From Gammaproteobacteria bacterium (GTDB taxonomy: Bacteria > Pseudomonadota > Gammaproteobacteria > Chromatiales > Chromatiaceae): 64,000 nt of DNA. A model generated the notes under the pieces. It saw only the letters and a program-made list of their open reading frames with translations. It did no database searches and had not been told where the DNA came from. This document shows, one piece after another, positions 36,824-46,127 of this stretch (within the stretch, counting starts at the first letter, position 1; the number at the start of each line of letters is the position of its first letter). Location of the stretch: contig JAGRGQ010000006.1 in the NCBI GenBank assembly GCA_020445405.1, positions 1 to 64,000 on the forward strand. The letters run 5' to 3'. Position numbers and translations under genes: made by a program.

Positions 36824-38366
36824 CCTGGTCTGGTTGATTCCGCTTTTACCGCTGCTGGCAGCCGGCTGGATCGGGTTGTGCGCAGTTGTCGGCTGGTATC
36901 GTGGTGAACGGGGGGAGAGACCGATTGCCCGGCTGGCTTTCGCTGCCGTGCTCTTTCCATTATTGCTGCTGCTGCTGCTGGATGTCAGTGCGCTGCTGCG
37001 GGGGGTCCCTGGTCAGTTGGTGTTTGGCAGCTGGTTTGCCAGCGGGGAGTATCGGGTGCAGCTCAGTTTCACGCTGGATGCATTGGGATTGTCGCTGGCT
37101 ACGCTGGTTGCACTGATCTGTCTGGCAACGCTGGGTTTCTCTGTCGATTACATGCACAGGGAGGCCGGATTTCAGCGTTTTTTCATGCTTCTCAGCCTGT
37201 TCAGCGGCGCCATGCTGCTGGTCGTGCTGGCGGGCAATGCTGTACTGGCTTTTGTCGGTTGGGAGTTGGCCGGTGTCAGTTCGTACCTGCTGATCGGTTA
37301 CGCGTTTGAGCGTAAATCCGCGGTGTTCAATGCCACCCGTGCCTTTGTCACCAACCGGGTCGGCGACGCCGGTTTCATATTGGGCATCGCGCTCAGCCTC
37401 CTCTGGCTGGGAACTGTCGAGTGGCCGCAAATGGCAATTTTCAGCCGCGAGGTCGAGCCGTTCTCCAAGGGATTGATCGCATTGGGCTTCCTGTTCGCAG
37501 CGCTGGCGAAATCCGCTCAGCTTCCCTTTTCGCCCTGGATCGCCCGCGCGCTGGAGGGTCCGACACCCTCCAGCGCGCTATTTTACGGTTCATTGATGGT
37601 TCACGCCGGGGTCTACCTTGTCATCCGCCTGGAACCCCTGTTCAGCCAGGTAAATACGCTGCTGCTCCTGATGGGGCTGCTCGGACTGCTGACCGCCCTC
37701 TATGGTTGGCTGGTGGGTCTGGTCCAGACCGATATCAAGAGTTCCCTGATCTTTTCCACCAACGCCCAGGTGGGGTTGATGTTCCTCGAATGCGGGCTGG
37801 GCTGGTTCGAACTTGCCGCCTGGCATCTGGGGCTGCATGCGGTGTGGCGCAGCTATCAGTTTCTGCATGCACCCGCGCTGCTGCAACTGGTCAGCGAAGC
37901 TGCGAGAGAAGTACCCGCCTGGCTGCGCCGCTGGCCCCGCCTGCATGCCGCCGCGTTACAACGCTTCTGGCTGGACGCCGTTGCGGACTGGCTGCTGGTG
38001 CGACCGACCCGGTCTCTGGCCGAGGATTTGCAGGATTTCGACCAGAGGGTGGTGACGCGCATGGTCGGATTGCCCGATCAGAGCGGCAGTTTGAACTCTC
38101 TGGCACGATGGGAATTATTACAGCAGGGGCGGGGTGATGCGGACACCGCTGTCGGTCGCGGACGGGGAATGGCGGGAAGGCTGCTTGAGTGGCTTGCCAG
38201 AGTGCTTTATTGGTTTGAAGAGCATCTGGTGCTGCAGGGAGCAGGCGAGGGATTGAAGCAAGCAATCGACGCGCTCGGCGGTTATCTCAAACGCGTCGAG
38301 GAGCTGCTCAGTCAGCCGCGTTACCTGATGCTGCTGATCATGGCCACCTTTACGGTGATCATATGA
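36813..38366 (+). CDS. dabB: NuoL/DabB-like membrane subunit, internally shortened
   Basis: 517 residues. The first ~345 residues match NuoL: E151 in VGWELAGVSSYLLIGY, K233 in LAKSAQLPFSPWIARALEGP, the histidine in MVHAGVYLVIR, and LVQTDIKSSLIFST. After R346 (HLGLHAVWRSYQFL) the membrane segments that carry the NuoL exit lysine are missing. The sequence moves directly to a region resembling the NuoL C-terminal lateral helix (LDAVADWLLVRP), then a final hydrophobic helix. It overlaps dabA by 11 bp, with GGAG before the ATG. As the only NuoL-like partner of DabA it is the best DabB candidate. Confidence 0.85.
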   Translation: MLPSLVWLIPLLPLLAAGWIGLCAVVGWYRGERGERPIARLAFAAVLFPLLLLLLLDVSALLRGVPGQLVFGSWFASGEYRVQLSFTLDALGLSLATLVALICLATLGFSVDYMHREAGFQRFFMLLSLFSGAMLLVVLAGNAVLAFVGWELAGVSSYLLIGYAFERKSAVFNATRAFVTNRVGDAGFILGIALSLLWLGTVEWPQMAIFSREVEPFSKGLIALGFLFAALAKSAQLPFSPWIARALEGPTPSSALFYGSLMVHAGVYLVIRLEPLFSQVNTLLLLMGLLGLLTALYGWLVGLVQTDIKSSLIFSTNAQVGLMFLECGLGWFELAAWHLGLHAVWRSYQFLHAPALLQLVSEAAREVPAWLRRWPRLHAAALQRFWLDAVADWLLVRPTRSLAEDLQDFDQRVVTRMVGLPDQSGSLNSLARWELLQQGRGDADTAVGRGRGMAGRLLEWLARVLYWFEEHLVLQGAGEGLKQAIDALGGYLKRVEELLSQPRYLMLLIMATFTVII

Positions 38367-39880
38367 ATTTCACTTTGCTGCCCTGGTCGGTTCAGATCGA
38401 CTACCCGATTCTGGCTGCGCTGCAGCTGCTGCCATTGCTCTCCGTGGCGGTTGCACTCGCATGGAATGGACGCCGGTATCTGTTTTGGATCGGTCTTGGC
38501 GCTGCGCTGCTGGAGCTTCTGCTGGCGCTGGATCTGTACCGTTCCTACGATCTTGGCATCCACGCCATGCAGTTTGAGGAGCGCCAGCCACTGCTGGGAG
38601 CGCTTGAATACCATGCCGCAGCCGATGGTTTGACCGTGCTGTTCGTTCTGCTGAACGCGCTGCTGACCACGATGGTCATCATCTACTCCGAGGCGCGCCG
38701 GCTGCAGCCGCTGTCGTTGCTGCTGGCAATTGTTTTCCTGATCGAAGCGACGCTGATGAGTCTTCTGGTTTCGCTGAATCTGTTCTGGTTTCTGCTCATG
38801 TCCGCGATCCAGTTGTTGCCGGTGGGTTACCTGATGTGGCGCTGGTCGGTCTCCCCCGACAGGGATCTGGCACTCGCCCGCTTTCTGCAGTTCATGGGCG
38901 TCAGTCTGGCATTGCTGCTTGGCGGAACATTGATGCTGGGTCTCAATCATCTGGATGCCACCGGTCGCTGGAGTTTCGATCTCCTGGATCTGACGGCGGT
39001 AAAGGTTCCGGTTGAAACTCACTCGGTTGTTTTTTTTCTGGTGTTTTACGGGCTTGCGCTGCGTACCCCGCTGTTTCCATTTCACGGATGGTTACCGATA
39101 ATCGCCGAGCATGGCAGTATCGCCGTGGCACCGGTGTTCCTGCTGGGGTTGAAAACCGGGATCTACGGTTTGCTGCGTTTTGTTTTTCCACTGTTGCCGG
39201 AGGCGGTACTGCAGTGGCACAGGTATGTGGTGGCTTTTGCCCTGGCCGGAGTATTCTATGCGGCGCTGATGGCGCTGTTGCAGGTCAATCTGCGTAGGTT
39301 GTTCGCCTTCGCGGTGGTCAGCCATACCAGCCTGATAGTGATCGGACTATTTACGCTGGGCGAGTACGCCATCGAGGGGAGCGTTCTTCTGTCGGTTAAT
39401 TTCGGACTCGCCATTACCGGGCTGATTTTCATGATCGGGCTGATATACCGGCGTACCGGCAGTGTGCTGCTGTCCAGACTGGGGGGATTGTTCGATACGC
39501 TGCCTTTATTTGGAATTACTTTTCTGGTAGCCGGACTGTCGATCATCGGCATGCCCGGAACACCCGGATTCGATGCGGTTCACCTGGTGATGGAGGATTC
39601 AATTCGCCGATTCGGGGCGCTGATTGCCATTACAGCCGCATTGGGTAATGTCGTGGCCGCGGGTTTTCTGTTGCTGGCGTTCCAGCGCGCATTTCTTTCA
39701 CGGGATGCAACAGAGGGCGATACGGAACAGGTCGAACCCGCCACAACATTGGAAAAACTGGTGTCGGCTATGGTGATCCTGCTGTTATTGGGCTGCGGTT
39801 TCTATCTCGAACCCTGGTTGCGGCTGGTGGATGGCTCGGCGCGGAGCCTCAGTCTTCTGTTTTACTCCGGCAGCGGCTGA
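38363..39880 (+). CDS. Divergent NuoM-like subunit lacking conserved charged residues
   Basis: 505-residue polytopic protein of the NuoM/antiporter family. Its core is recognisable (LRTPLFPFHGWLP, LLGLKTGIYGLLRF, GMPGTPGFDAV). However, the TM5 Glu is Ala (SAIQLLP), the TM7 Lys is R234 and the TM12 Glu is Val. Only K264 remains of the four. It probably does not pump like its neighbours and may be structural. Its ATG overlaps the previous stop (ATGA), which suggests stoichiometric translation. Confidence 0.85.
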   Translation: MNFTLLPWSVQIDYPILAALQLLPLLSVAVALAWNGRRYLFWIGLGAALLELLLALDLYRSYDLGIHAMQFEERQPLLGALEYHAAADGLTVLFVLLNALLTTMVIIYSEARRLQPLSLLLAIVFLIEATLMSLLVSLNLFWFLLMSAIQLLPVGYLMWRWSVSPDRDLALARFLQFMGVSLALLLGGTLMLGLNHLDATGRWSFDLLDLTAVKVPVETHSVVFFLVFYGLALRTPLFPFHGWLPIIAEHGSIAVAPVFLLGLKTGIYGLLRFVFPLLPEAVLQWHRYVVAFALAGVFYAALMALLQVNLRRLFAFAVVSHTSLIVIGLFTLGEYAIEGSVLLSVNFGLAITGLIFMIGLIYRRTGSVLLSRLGGLFDTLPLFGITFLVAGLSIIGMPGTPGFDAVHLVMEDSIRRFGALIAITAALGNVVAAGFLLLAFQRAFLSRDATEGDTEQVEPATTLEKLVSAMVILLLLGCGFYLEPWLRLVDGSARSLSLLFYSGSG

Positions 39881-39882
39881 AG

Positions 39883-41385
39883 ATGGCAGCCAGTGGCGGT
39901 GGTTTCCCTTTTCTCAGCAGCGTGCTGCTGCTGCTGTTGGCGGCATCGGCACTGATCTGGCTGGTGCGTGATTACCGGCTGGCCAGATGGATTGCGCTGG
40001 CTGCCACGCTGTTGGATCTGTTGTTGACGCTGGTGATGTTGTGGCGATTCGATTCATCTATCCAGGGTTTTCAATTCATCGAACGCATGCCGTGGATCCC
40101 GACCCTTAATGTCGGTTATCTGGTGGGCGTTGATGGCGTATCGATACTGTTTTTGCCCATGACCCAACTGCTGTTTGTTGGCGTGATCGTCGCTTCCTGG
40201 AACGCGGTGCGCTCGATGCCCCAGCTTTATTTCAGTCTGTTGCTGTTACTGGAAGCGGTTACTCTGGGAATCTTCTGCGCACTGGATACGATTCTGTTTT
40301 TCCTGTTCTGGGAGGTGACGCTGCTGCCGCTCTACTTCCTGATCAGTCTCTGGGGTATCGGGCCCAACCGTCGCTATGCGGCATTGAAATACACGCTGTT
40401 TATGTTGGCGGGAGGTGTGCCGCTGCTGTTCGGTCTGCTGTTACTTGCCTTCAATCATGCGGCGGCAACCGGTGCCGGTATTCCGGAAGGACTGGCTTTC
40501 AGCTATCTGCTATTGCTGCAGACGGCGGTACCGGAGAGTACGCAAGTCCTGATATTTCTACTGCTGCTGGCCGGGTTTGCGGTCAAGACGCCTCTTATCC
40601 CATTGCACACCTGGCTGCCGGTGGTGGCGCAGGAGGGACCGGTGGCGATAGTTGCGTTGCTGACCGGCCTGAAACTGGGAGCCTATGGCCTGCTCCGGTT
40701 TGTAGTGCCGCTGGCACCGCAGGCGGCGCTGGAGTTTCACTGGCTGCTGGCGGGTCTGGGTGTGGTCGGAATTCTTTACGCCGGGGTGCTTGCCTTTCGT
40801 CAGACCAATCTGAGGCGTATGCTCGCTTTTGCCAGTATCAGTCACGTGGGTCTGGTCATCCTCGGTGTCGCCTCATTTACCCTGCAGGGCATTCAGGGTG
40901 CGCTTTTCCAACTGCTGAATTTCACCCTGGTTGCCGGGGGTATCTTTCTGCTAGCCGGATTTCTGCATCAACGGACGGGTTCCACTGACTTTCTGCATCT
41001 CGGCGGAGTGGCCAAAAATATGCCGCTGCTGGCGGGATTTTTTCTGCTGTTTGGCCTGGCGGGTATGGGGGTGCCGGGCACCTCTGGATTCCCCGCCGAA
41101 TTTCTGATTCTGATGAGCGCCATTATCACCCACACCGGTGCGGGACTGGCTGCACTGTTTGGATTTGTCCTGGGCGCCGGGTATTTTCTCGTTAGTTTTC
41201 GAAGGGCTTTTCTGGGACCGGTCGGCAGCGAAGCGGTTGGGGCTGCGCGGGATCTGCGGACACGTGAAATTTTACTGGCCTGCCTGTTTGGCTTTCTGAT
41301 TCTGTTCTTTGGCTTCTTTCCATCCTGGGTGTTGGAGTTAACCCGGCATGGCTGTGAAGCCTGGATGGCCAGACTCTCCATCTGA
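39883..41385 (+). CDS. NuoM-like proton-translocating subunit, last gene of the DAB operon
   Basis: 500-residue protein with about 14 membrane segments, close to canonical NuoM. All sites are intact: E144 in FWEVTLLPLYFLI, K235 in VKTPLIPLHTWLP, K264 in GLKLGAYGLLR and E406 in GTSGFPAEFLIL. The numbering of E144 coincides with that of E. coli NuoM. It begins 2 bp after the preceding stop. It is probably a second active proton channel of the complex. Confidence 0.88.
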   Translation: MAASGGGFPFLSSVLLLLLAASALIWLVRDYRLARWIALAATLLDLLLTLVMLWRFDSSIQGFQFIERMPWIPTLNVGYLVGVDGVSILFLPMTQLLFVGVIVASWNAVRSMPQLYFSLLLLLEAVTLGIFCALDTILFFLFWEVTLLPLYFLISLWGIGPNRRYAALKYTLFMLAGGVPLLFGLLLLAFNHAAATGAGIPEGLAFSYLLLLQTAVPESTQVLIFLLLLAGFAVKTPLIPLHTWLPVVAQEGPVAIVALLTGLKLGAYGLLRFVVPLAPQAALEFHWLLAGLGVVGILYAGVLAFRQTNLRRMLAFASISHVGLVILGVASFTLQGIQGALFQLLNFTLVAGGIFLLAGFLHQRTGSTDFLHLGGVAKNMPLLAGFFLLFGLAGMGVPGTSGFPAEFLILMSAIITHTGAGLAALFGFVLGAGYFLVSFRRAFLGPVGSEAVGAARDLRTREILLACLFGFLILFFGFFPSWVLELTRHGCEAWMARLSI

Positions 41386-41571
41386 TGCAGAAATTCCTCA
41401 GTTGCAATGAAACTGATTCCGGCGCATATAGTTGAGTAAATCGGTAACCAATCTCCGCTCTGATTGACCTGGCGCAAAAAACCGTTTCGCCGGTTTGTTC
41501 TATGCTTTCAGCTGTCAAACTGGTTTACAGTGTGACGGATGGAGTCCTGCATAACAGAGAGGGGTATTATC

Positions 41572-41886
41572 ATGTTCAAGACCAAAAGCCTGTGTGCCGC
41601 TGCATTGATCGCATCCGCTGCTGCGGTTCCTTTGACAGCAGATGCATGGTGGGGTTTTCCTTTCGGTGGCGGTCCCTGGAATAATGGCTGGGGTGGGCCA
41701 TGGGGAGGTGGCCCATGGGGGGGTGGCCCCTGGGGCGGTTACCCCGGTTATGGGTACGGTTGGCCCGGATATGGTTACGGCTATCCTGGCTATGGTTATC
41801 CGGGTTACGGCTATCCGGGCTATGGGTACCAACCCTATGCTTACCCATATACCGCTCCGGCAGCAACTGCCGGTAAGAAAGAGTAG
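41572..41886 (+). CDS. Sulfur globule protein, Gly/Tyr/Trp-rich
   Basis: 104 residues. Signal peptide (MFKTKSLCAAALIASAAAVP, cleavage after ADA) followed by a mature part made of WGGGPWGG- and GYPGYGY-type repeats. This composition is characteristic of Allochromatium sulfur globule proteins (SgpA/SgpB type), which coat periplasmic sulfur granules. I chose the ATG at 41572 because it has a GGGG site and a clean signal sequence. It is next to the DAB operon and not part of the other sgp pair at 61.8 kb. A generic Gly/Tyr-rich surface protein is the alternative. Confidence 0.8.
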   Translation: MFKTKSLCAAALIASAAAVPLTADAWWGFPFGGGPWNNGWGGPWGGGPWGGGPWGGYPGYGYGWPGYGYGYPGYGYPGYGYPGYGYQPYAYPYTAPAATAGKKE

Positions 41887-42197
41887 GGCAGGCTGGTCTA
41901 TCCAGTCCCGATCCGGAATCTGATCTGTCGTCCTTCCGGTGGCTGCCGGAATTCAGTAATGCGTTGAATTCTGCGGATCCCGGAGTATACCGACGAACGG
42001 GCTGCCCGCCGCCGCACCGGAATCTGTCATCATCCTGGCGGCAGTCAGACCGGTGTTAGACCGGTGGCAGATGCCCGGCAGGCGGCACAACCGGTTGGCG
42101 TCATTTTGGTCGTCACCGCTAAATTGACCCGCGGTCTGGCCGGCACTGAGGAGCAGCTTCGGCCTATCGGGGCTGCTTTTCTTTAACTGCACCATGC
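41887..42197. other. Non-coding interval downstream of the sulfur globule gene
   Basis: 311 bp between sgp and the convergent DUF3047 gene. Apart from the terminator-like hairpin at 42152-42184, nothing was recognised. Small open frames have no features. Confidence 0.5.
42152..42184 (+). terminator. Possible terminator after the sulfur globule gene
   Basis: AGCAGC pairs with GCTGCT around a 14 nt loop, then TTTTCTTT. It is 265 bp after the sgp stop, so it is not certain that it belongs to that transcript. Confidence 0.45.
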
Positions 42198-42851
42198 TTA
42201 GTTGCTGGAAAAGTAGATGTCGCCATAGTCTGCGCTTACCTTCGCGCCACTGTTGTCGGTATCGCTCATCAGCGCGATCATGTTTATGTAGCGAACCGGC
42301 CTGCCCAGAAACTGCTGGAAGTCCGCTTTAACGTTGCGCTTCTCCCGCACCCATGCGCCGACCTCGGAATCGCCGGAGCGCACGGCGATCATCAACGAGC
42401 TGTCCGTGAAAGCGCTCAACCAGTGTGTCTCCTTTGGCAGCGTGCCTGCCCAGACATAGTTGACGGCTTTGGATTGCCAGGGAAGAAGTCCATCTCCGGT
42501 GACGATATATATTCTGGCGGGGTAGTCATCCCCGGGTTTAGTGCGCTCATCGAGGCCGGGGAGGATATTTTTGACGCGCCAGCTCCAATTCAGATAGGGA
42601 GTCTTCTCCAGATCAATGCGCAACTCGCGGAAGAGTACCGAAGCCGATCCGCTGCTCTCGGCCCGGATAACCTGGCGGCCGTCCCTGATGACTGTGCGGT
42701 AGCTGGTTTCACCATGAAAACTGTGACTTTTCCAGTTATTCAGTCCCTCGCTGGAGAAAGATCCCACGGTCAGGGTTTCCGCCCGAGCCTGACAGAGGCA
42801 GGCCAGTAACAGCGGGATCCACGGCGCCTTGGATTTATTCAAGCGTCTCAT
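42198..42851 (-). CDS. DUF3047 secreted protein
   Basis: 217 residues with a signal peptide (SKAPWIPLLLACLCQARA). The mature part matches DUF3047, with PYLNWSWRVKNILPG, DDYPARIYIV and YINMIALMSDTDNSG. It is predicted to be a periplasmic beta-sandwich protein. Function unknown. It is the last gene of a same-strand run, 28 bp after the GlcD-like gene. Confidence 0.85.
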   Translation of the reverse strand: MRRLNKSKAPWIPLLLACLCQARAETLTVGSFSSEGLNNWKSHSFHGETSYRTVIRDGRQVIRAESSGSASVLFRELRIDLEKTPYLNWSWRVKNILPGLDERTKPGDDYPARIYIVTGDGLLPWQSKAVNYVWAGTLPKETHWLSAFTDSSLMIAVRSGDSEVGAWVREKRNVKADFQQFLGRPVRYINMIALMSDTDNSGAKVSADYGDIYFSSN

Positions 42852-42879
42852 TCCATAGCCACCGAATTAATCATCCATA

Positions 42880-44331
42880 TCAGGTGCCCCGGTGTTGCGG
42901 CTGACCGGCGCGGACGATATTTACCGGGGGCAGTAATTTACCTGGATTGAGAATATCGTTTGGATCGAAGCGTGATTTTATCGCACGCATCAAATCAAGT
43001 GCTACCGGGTCGATTTCACGGTCGATGAAGTCGCGTTTCTCAAGGCCGACGCCGTGCTCTCCGGATAGAGAGCCTTCCAGTTTCAACACGAGATCGAAAG
43101 TGTCGTCGAGGCAGGCCAGGGCCTGCTTCATCTCCGCTTTGTCGTCCGGGTTGGCGAGCAGATTAACGTGGATATTACCGTTTCCCGCATGACCGAAATT
43201 GACGATGCGGATACCGTGCCGGCGGGCGAGGTGCTCCAGTCCGTCGATCAGATCGGGGATGTGCGACACCGGAACCACGACATCCTCATTGATCTTCTTG
43301 GGCGCCACATTGCGCAGTGCCGGAGATAGCGATCTGCGCGTATTCCAAAGCCGTTCGATCTCTTCCGGGCTGCCTGCGCTTTGAATTGCGATCACCCCAT
43401 CGACCATGGCCGCCGATTTAATCGCCTCCACCGCCTGGTCCAGTGAGTGTGCCGGGCCGTCCACCTCGATCATCAGCAGGGCGCCTGTTTCCGGTGCCAG
43501 GTCCAGACCGGAAAAACTGCGTACCATCTCGATCGCAGCACGATCCATGAACTCAAGTGCACAGGGTGTAACCGGCTGCGCCATAATCGCGGATACCGCG
43601 GCGGCGGCAGAGTGAATACTTCGGTAACTCGCCTGCAGGGTCGTTTTCGCCTCGGCCAGTGGAGTCAGTTTTAGTACCGCCTCGGTGATGACTGCCAATG
43701 TACCTTCGGAGCCGATTATAAGCCGGGTCAGGTCATAGCCGACCACACCTTTACTGGTAACCACCCCGGTGCGGAATTCCCGCCCGTCCCCGGCTACAGC
43801 ACGCAAACCCAGGGTATTTTCCCGGGGAGTACCGTATTTAACCGCCCTCGGTCCCGCCGAGTTGTAAGCCAGATTGCCGCCCAGCGTACAGACCGCGGCG
43901 CTGGTGGGGTCCGGCGGCCAGAAAAAACCGTGTTCCGCCAAAGCGACTTGCAGTTCCTGGTTGGTAACCCCCGGTTCCACCCGGGCGCTGCGGTTGTCCG
44001 GATCGATTTTCAATATGCGGTTCATGCGCTCCAGGCTCAACACGATCCCGCCCCGGTCAGGTACCGTGGCACCGGTGGTACCAGTGCCCGCGCCTCTGGG
44101 GATCAGTGCAACGCCATGCCGGTTGCATAGCGTGACGATTTGCACCACCTGTTGATGGCTGAAAGCGTATGCCACCGCCTGCGGAAGGGCATGGCGCCGA
44201 CTGTTGTCGTAACCGTAAGGCCAGCAGTCTCCCGGGTCGGTGAGTAGTGCATCACCCCCGACAATCGAGGCCAGTTGCTCAAGAAATCCGTCCGGCAACA
44301 GTGCGAAGGAACCGGGGTCAGATGTATTCAA
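42880..44331 (-). CDS. FAD-linked oxidase, GlcD/D-lactate dehydrogenase-like
   Basis: 483 residues of the FAD-binding PCMH plus C-terminal oxidase layout. The FAD motif is IPRGAGTGTTG, with GSEGTLAVITEAVLKLTPL, and the C-terminal HAGNGNIHVNLLANP and SGEHGVG carry the typical metal-site His residues. Substrate may be glycolate or D-lactate. In a Calvin-cycle organism glycolate from photorespiration is plausible, but this is inference. No glcE or glcF follows. Start TTG 44331 overlaps dolP by 14 bp. Confidence 0.88.
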   Translation of the reverse strand: MNTSDPGSFALLPDGFLEQLASIVGGDALLTDPGDCWPYGYDNSRRHALPQAVAYAFSHQQVVQIVTLCNRHGVALIPRGAGTGTTGATVPDRGGIVLSLERMNRILKIDPDNRSARVEPGVTNQELQVALAEHGFFWPPDPTSAAVCTLGGNLAYNSAGPRAVKYGTPRENTLGLRAVAGDGREFRTGVVTSKGVVGYDLTRLIIGSEGTLAVITEAVLKLTPLAEAKTTLQASYRSIHSAAAAVSAIMAQPVTPCALEFMDRAAIEMVRSFSGLDLAPETGALLMIEVDGPAHSLDQAVEAIKSAAMVDGVIAIQSAGSPEEIERLWNTRRSLSPALRNVAPKKINEDVVVPVSHIPDLIDGLEHLARRHGIRIVNFGHAGNGNIHVNLLANPDDKAEMKQALACLDDTFDLVLKLEGSLSGEHGVGLEKRDFIDREIDPVALDLMRAIKSRFDPNDILNPGKLLPPVNIVRAGQPQHRGT

Positions 44332-44890
44332 AGATTTTCACCACTCGCTCCACGCCCTTGATATAGCGTGCCTTTTCGACTACCGCGGCGGCCTCTTCCT
44401 GGGTGACCAGTCCCATCAGGTAGACGACGTTTAACTCGGTAACGACTTTAACCCGGGTGGGATCAAAACTGGGCAAGCTGATATTCAGAAGCTCCAGTTT
44501 GACTTTTGCGGTGAGGTAGGCGTCGTGGGCCTCCTGGGAGAGGCTGCTGGATGCGCCGATTTCAATCTGGTCGATCACCCGTTTCACCAACGGTGTATTG
44601 CGCGCCACTTCGACCAGGCGTTCACGGTAGTCTGAATTTTCAGCCTGGCCGGTCAGAAGCACTGCGTAGTTATAGCTGGTGACGGAGAGATTGGTGTGTT
44701 TGCTCAACTCGGCGTCGCTGCTGACCGCCGCATGGATCTTGAACTGCAGGTTCTTGTCGTCAAGAACCGTGCCGGCGGAGCGGCGGTCGTGGATTACGGC
44801 GGCACCTGTGGCGGCACCGCCAACCAGCATCGCACCGCATCCCTGCAACACAACCGCGAGCAATACCATAAACAGCATGGCTTTTTTCAT
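44318..44890 (-). CDS. dolP: BON-domain outer-membrane lipoprotein DolP (YraP)
   Basis: 190 residues with a lipoprotein signal (lipobox VLQGC), then two BON domains (roughly residues 45-110 and 120-185). The E. coli homologue supports outer-membrane integrity and cell-division amidase control. It belongs to the conserved lpoA-yraN-diaA-dolP run, but is separated from diaA by 220 bp containing a repeat copy. Confidence 0.9.
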   Translation of the reverse strand: MKKAMLFMVLLAVVLQGCGAMLVGGAATGAAVIHDRRSAGTVLDDKNLQFKIHAAVSSDAELSKHTNLSVTSYNYAVLLTGQAENSDYRERLVEVARNTPLVKRVIDQIEIGASSSLSQEAHDAYLTAKVKLELLNISLPSFDPTRVKVVTELNVVYLMGLVTQEEAAAVVEKARYIKGVERVVKIFEYI

Positions 44891-45110
44891 AATGTTTTTC
44901 TCCGTTTCGTTTGTTTGATCAGTTACATGGAACCTGTCCCACTATTCCGCGCAAACCGCATTTCGGACGCAACCACGTACCGGACGACCTTGGTTCCTGA
45001 ATCTGTGCCGGCCCGCTGCTGCGGCATCGGCTACAGCGGACTTGCCGCGTCGTGCTGTACCAAAGTTGCCACGGTGTGACGGCCGCGCGGGATTCTGGGG
45101 TCGGTTCCAG
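44891..45110. other. Interval between diaA and dolP, mostly repeat copy B
   Basis: 220 bp. Most is the dispersed repeat at 44959-45110. In E. coli the corresponding interval is short, so this is probably an insertion in an otherwise conserved run. No coding frame is convincing. Confidence 0.5.
44959..45110 (+). repeat. Dispersed ~150 bp repeat, copy B
   Basis: Starts at GCATTTCGGACGCAACC, shares GGCCCGCTG and GGCATCGGCT in the middle and ends at GTCGGTTCCAG. It is the most diverged of the three copies: the core and both ends align with copies at 14537-14691 and 53272-53416. Confidence 0.65.
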
Positions 45111-45755
<645 letters not shown>

Positions 45756-46121
45756 CTACCGATTAGACTGGAATGCATTCTTTATCCAGTCGATTTCCCC
45801 GTTCTGTCTGCCGTTGATCGCTACGACATCAAAACGACAGGGATACGCCACCCACTGCGTTCTGGCCTGCAGAAAATGTCTTGCTGCCTGGATTATCCGA
45901 AACTGCTTTTTCCGGGTCACGCTTTCAGCCGCAGAGCCGAAGTTTCCATGATTGCGTGATCGTACTTCAACGAAAACCAGATTGTCGCCGTCAAGCATTA
46001 CCAGATCAATCTCCCCCCGGTAGCTGCGAAAGTTTCTCTCCACGATCTTCATACCCTTGGCGAGCAGATGGTTCAGGGCCTGCTCTTCCGCCCGACTACC
46101 CTGATCCCTCGGGTAAACCAT
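45756..46121 (-). CDS. YraN/UPF0102 nuclease-fold protein
   Basis: 121 residues, UPF0102 (YraN) family with a restriction-endonuclease-like fold. RNFRSYRGEIDLVMLDGDNL holds the predicted catalytic Glu/Asp, followed by FVEVRSRNHG. Function unknown. It begins 6 bp after lpoA, its usual neighbour. Confidence 0.92.
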   Translation of the reverse strand: MVYPRDQGSRAEEQALNHLLAKGMKIVERNFRSYRGEIDLVMLDGDNLVFVEVRSRNHGNFGSAAESVTRKKQFRIIQAARHFLQARTQWVAYPCRFDVVAINGRQNGEIDWIKNAFQSNR

Positions 46122-46127
46122 GGTTAC

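Noticed and set aside
32070..41385. Operon considered as part of respiratory complex I (nuo)
   Set aside because: No nuoA-K or nuoN genes are adjacent and a DUF2309 gene lies inside the cluster, so a carbon-uptake system fits better.
32070..41385. Operon considered as an Mrp-type Na+/H+ antiporter
   Set aside because: No MrpB, C, E, F or G-like small subunits are present.
41572..41886. Gly/Tyr-rich gene considered as random low-complexity ORF
   Set aside because: Clean signal peptide, ribosome site and similar composition to the two other sgp genes make a real gene much more likely.
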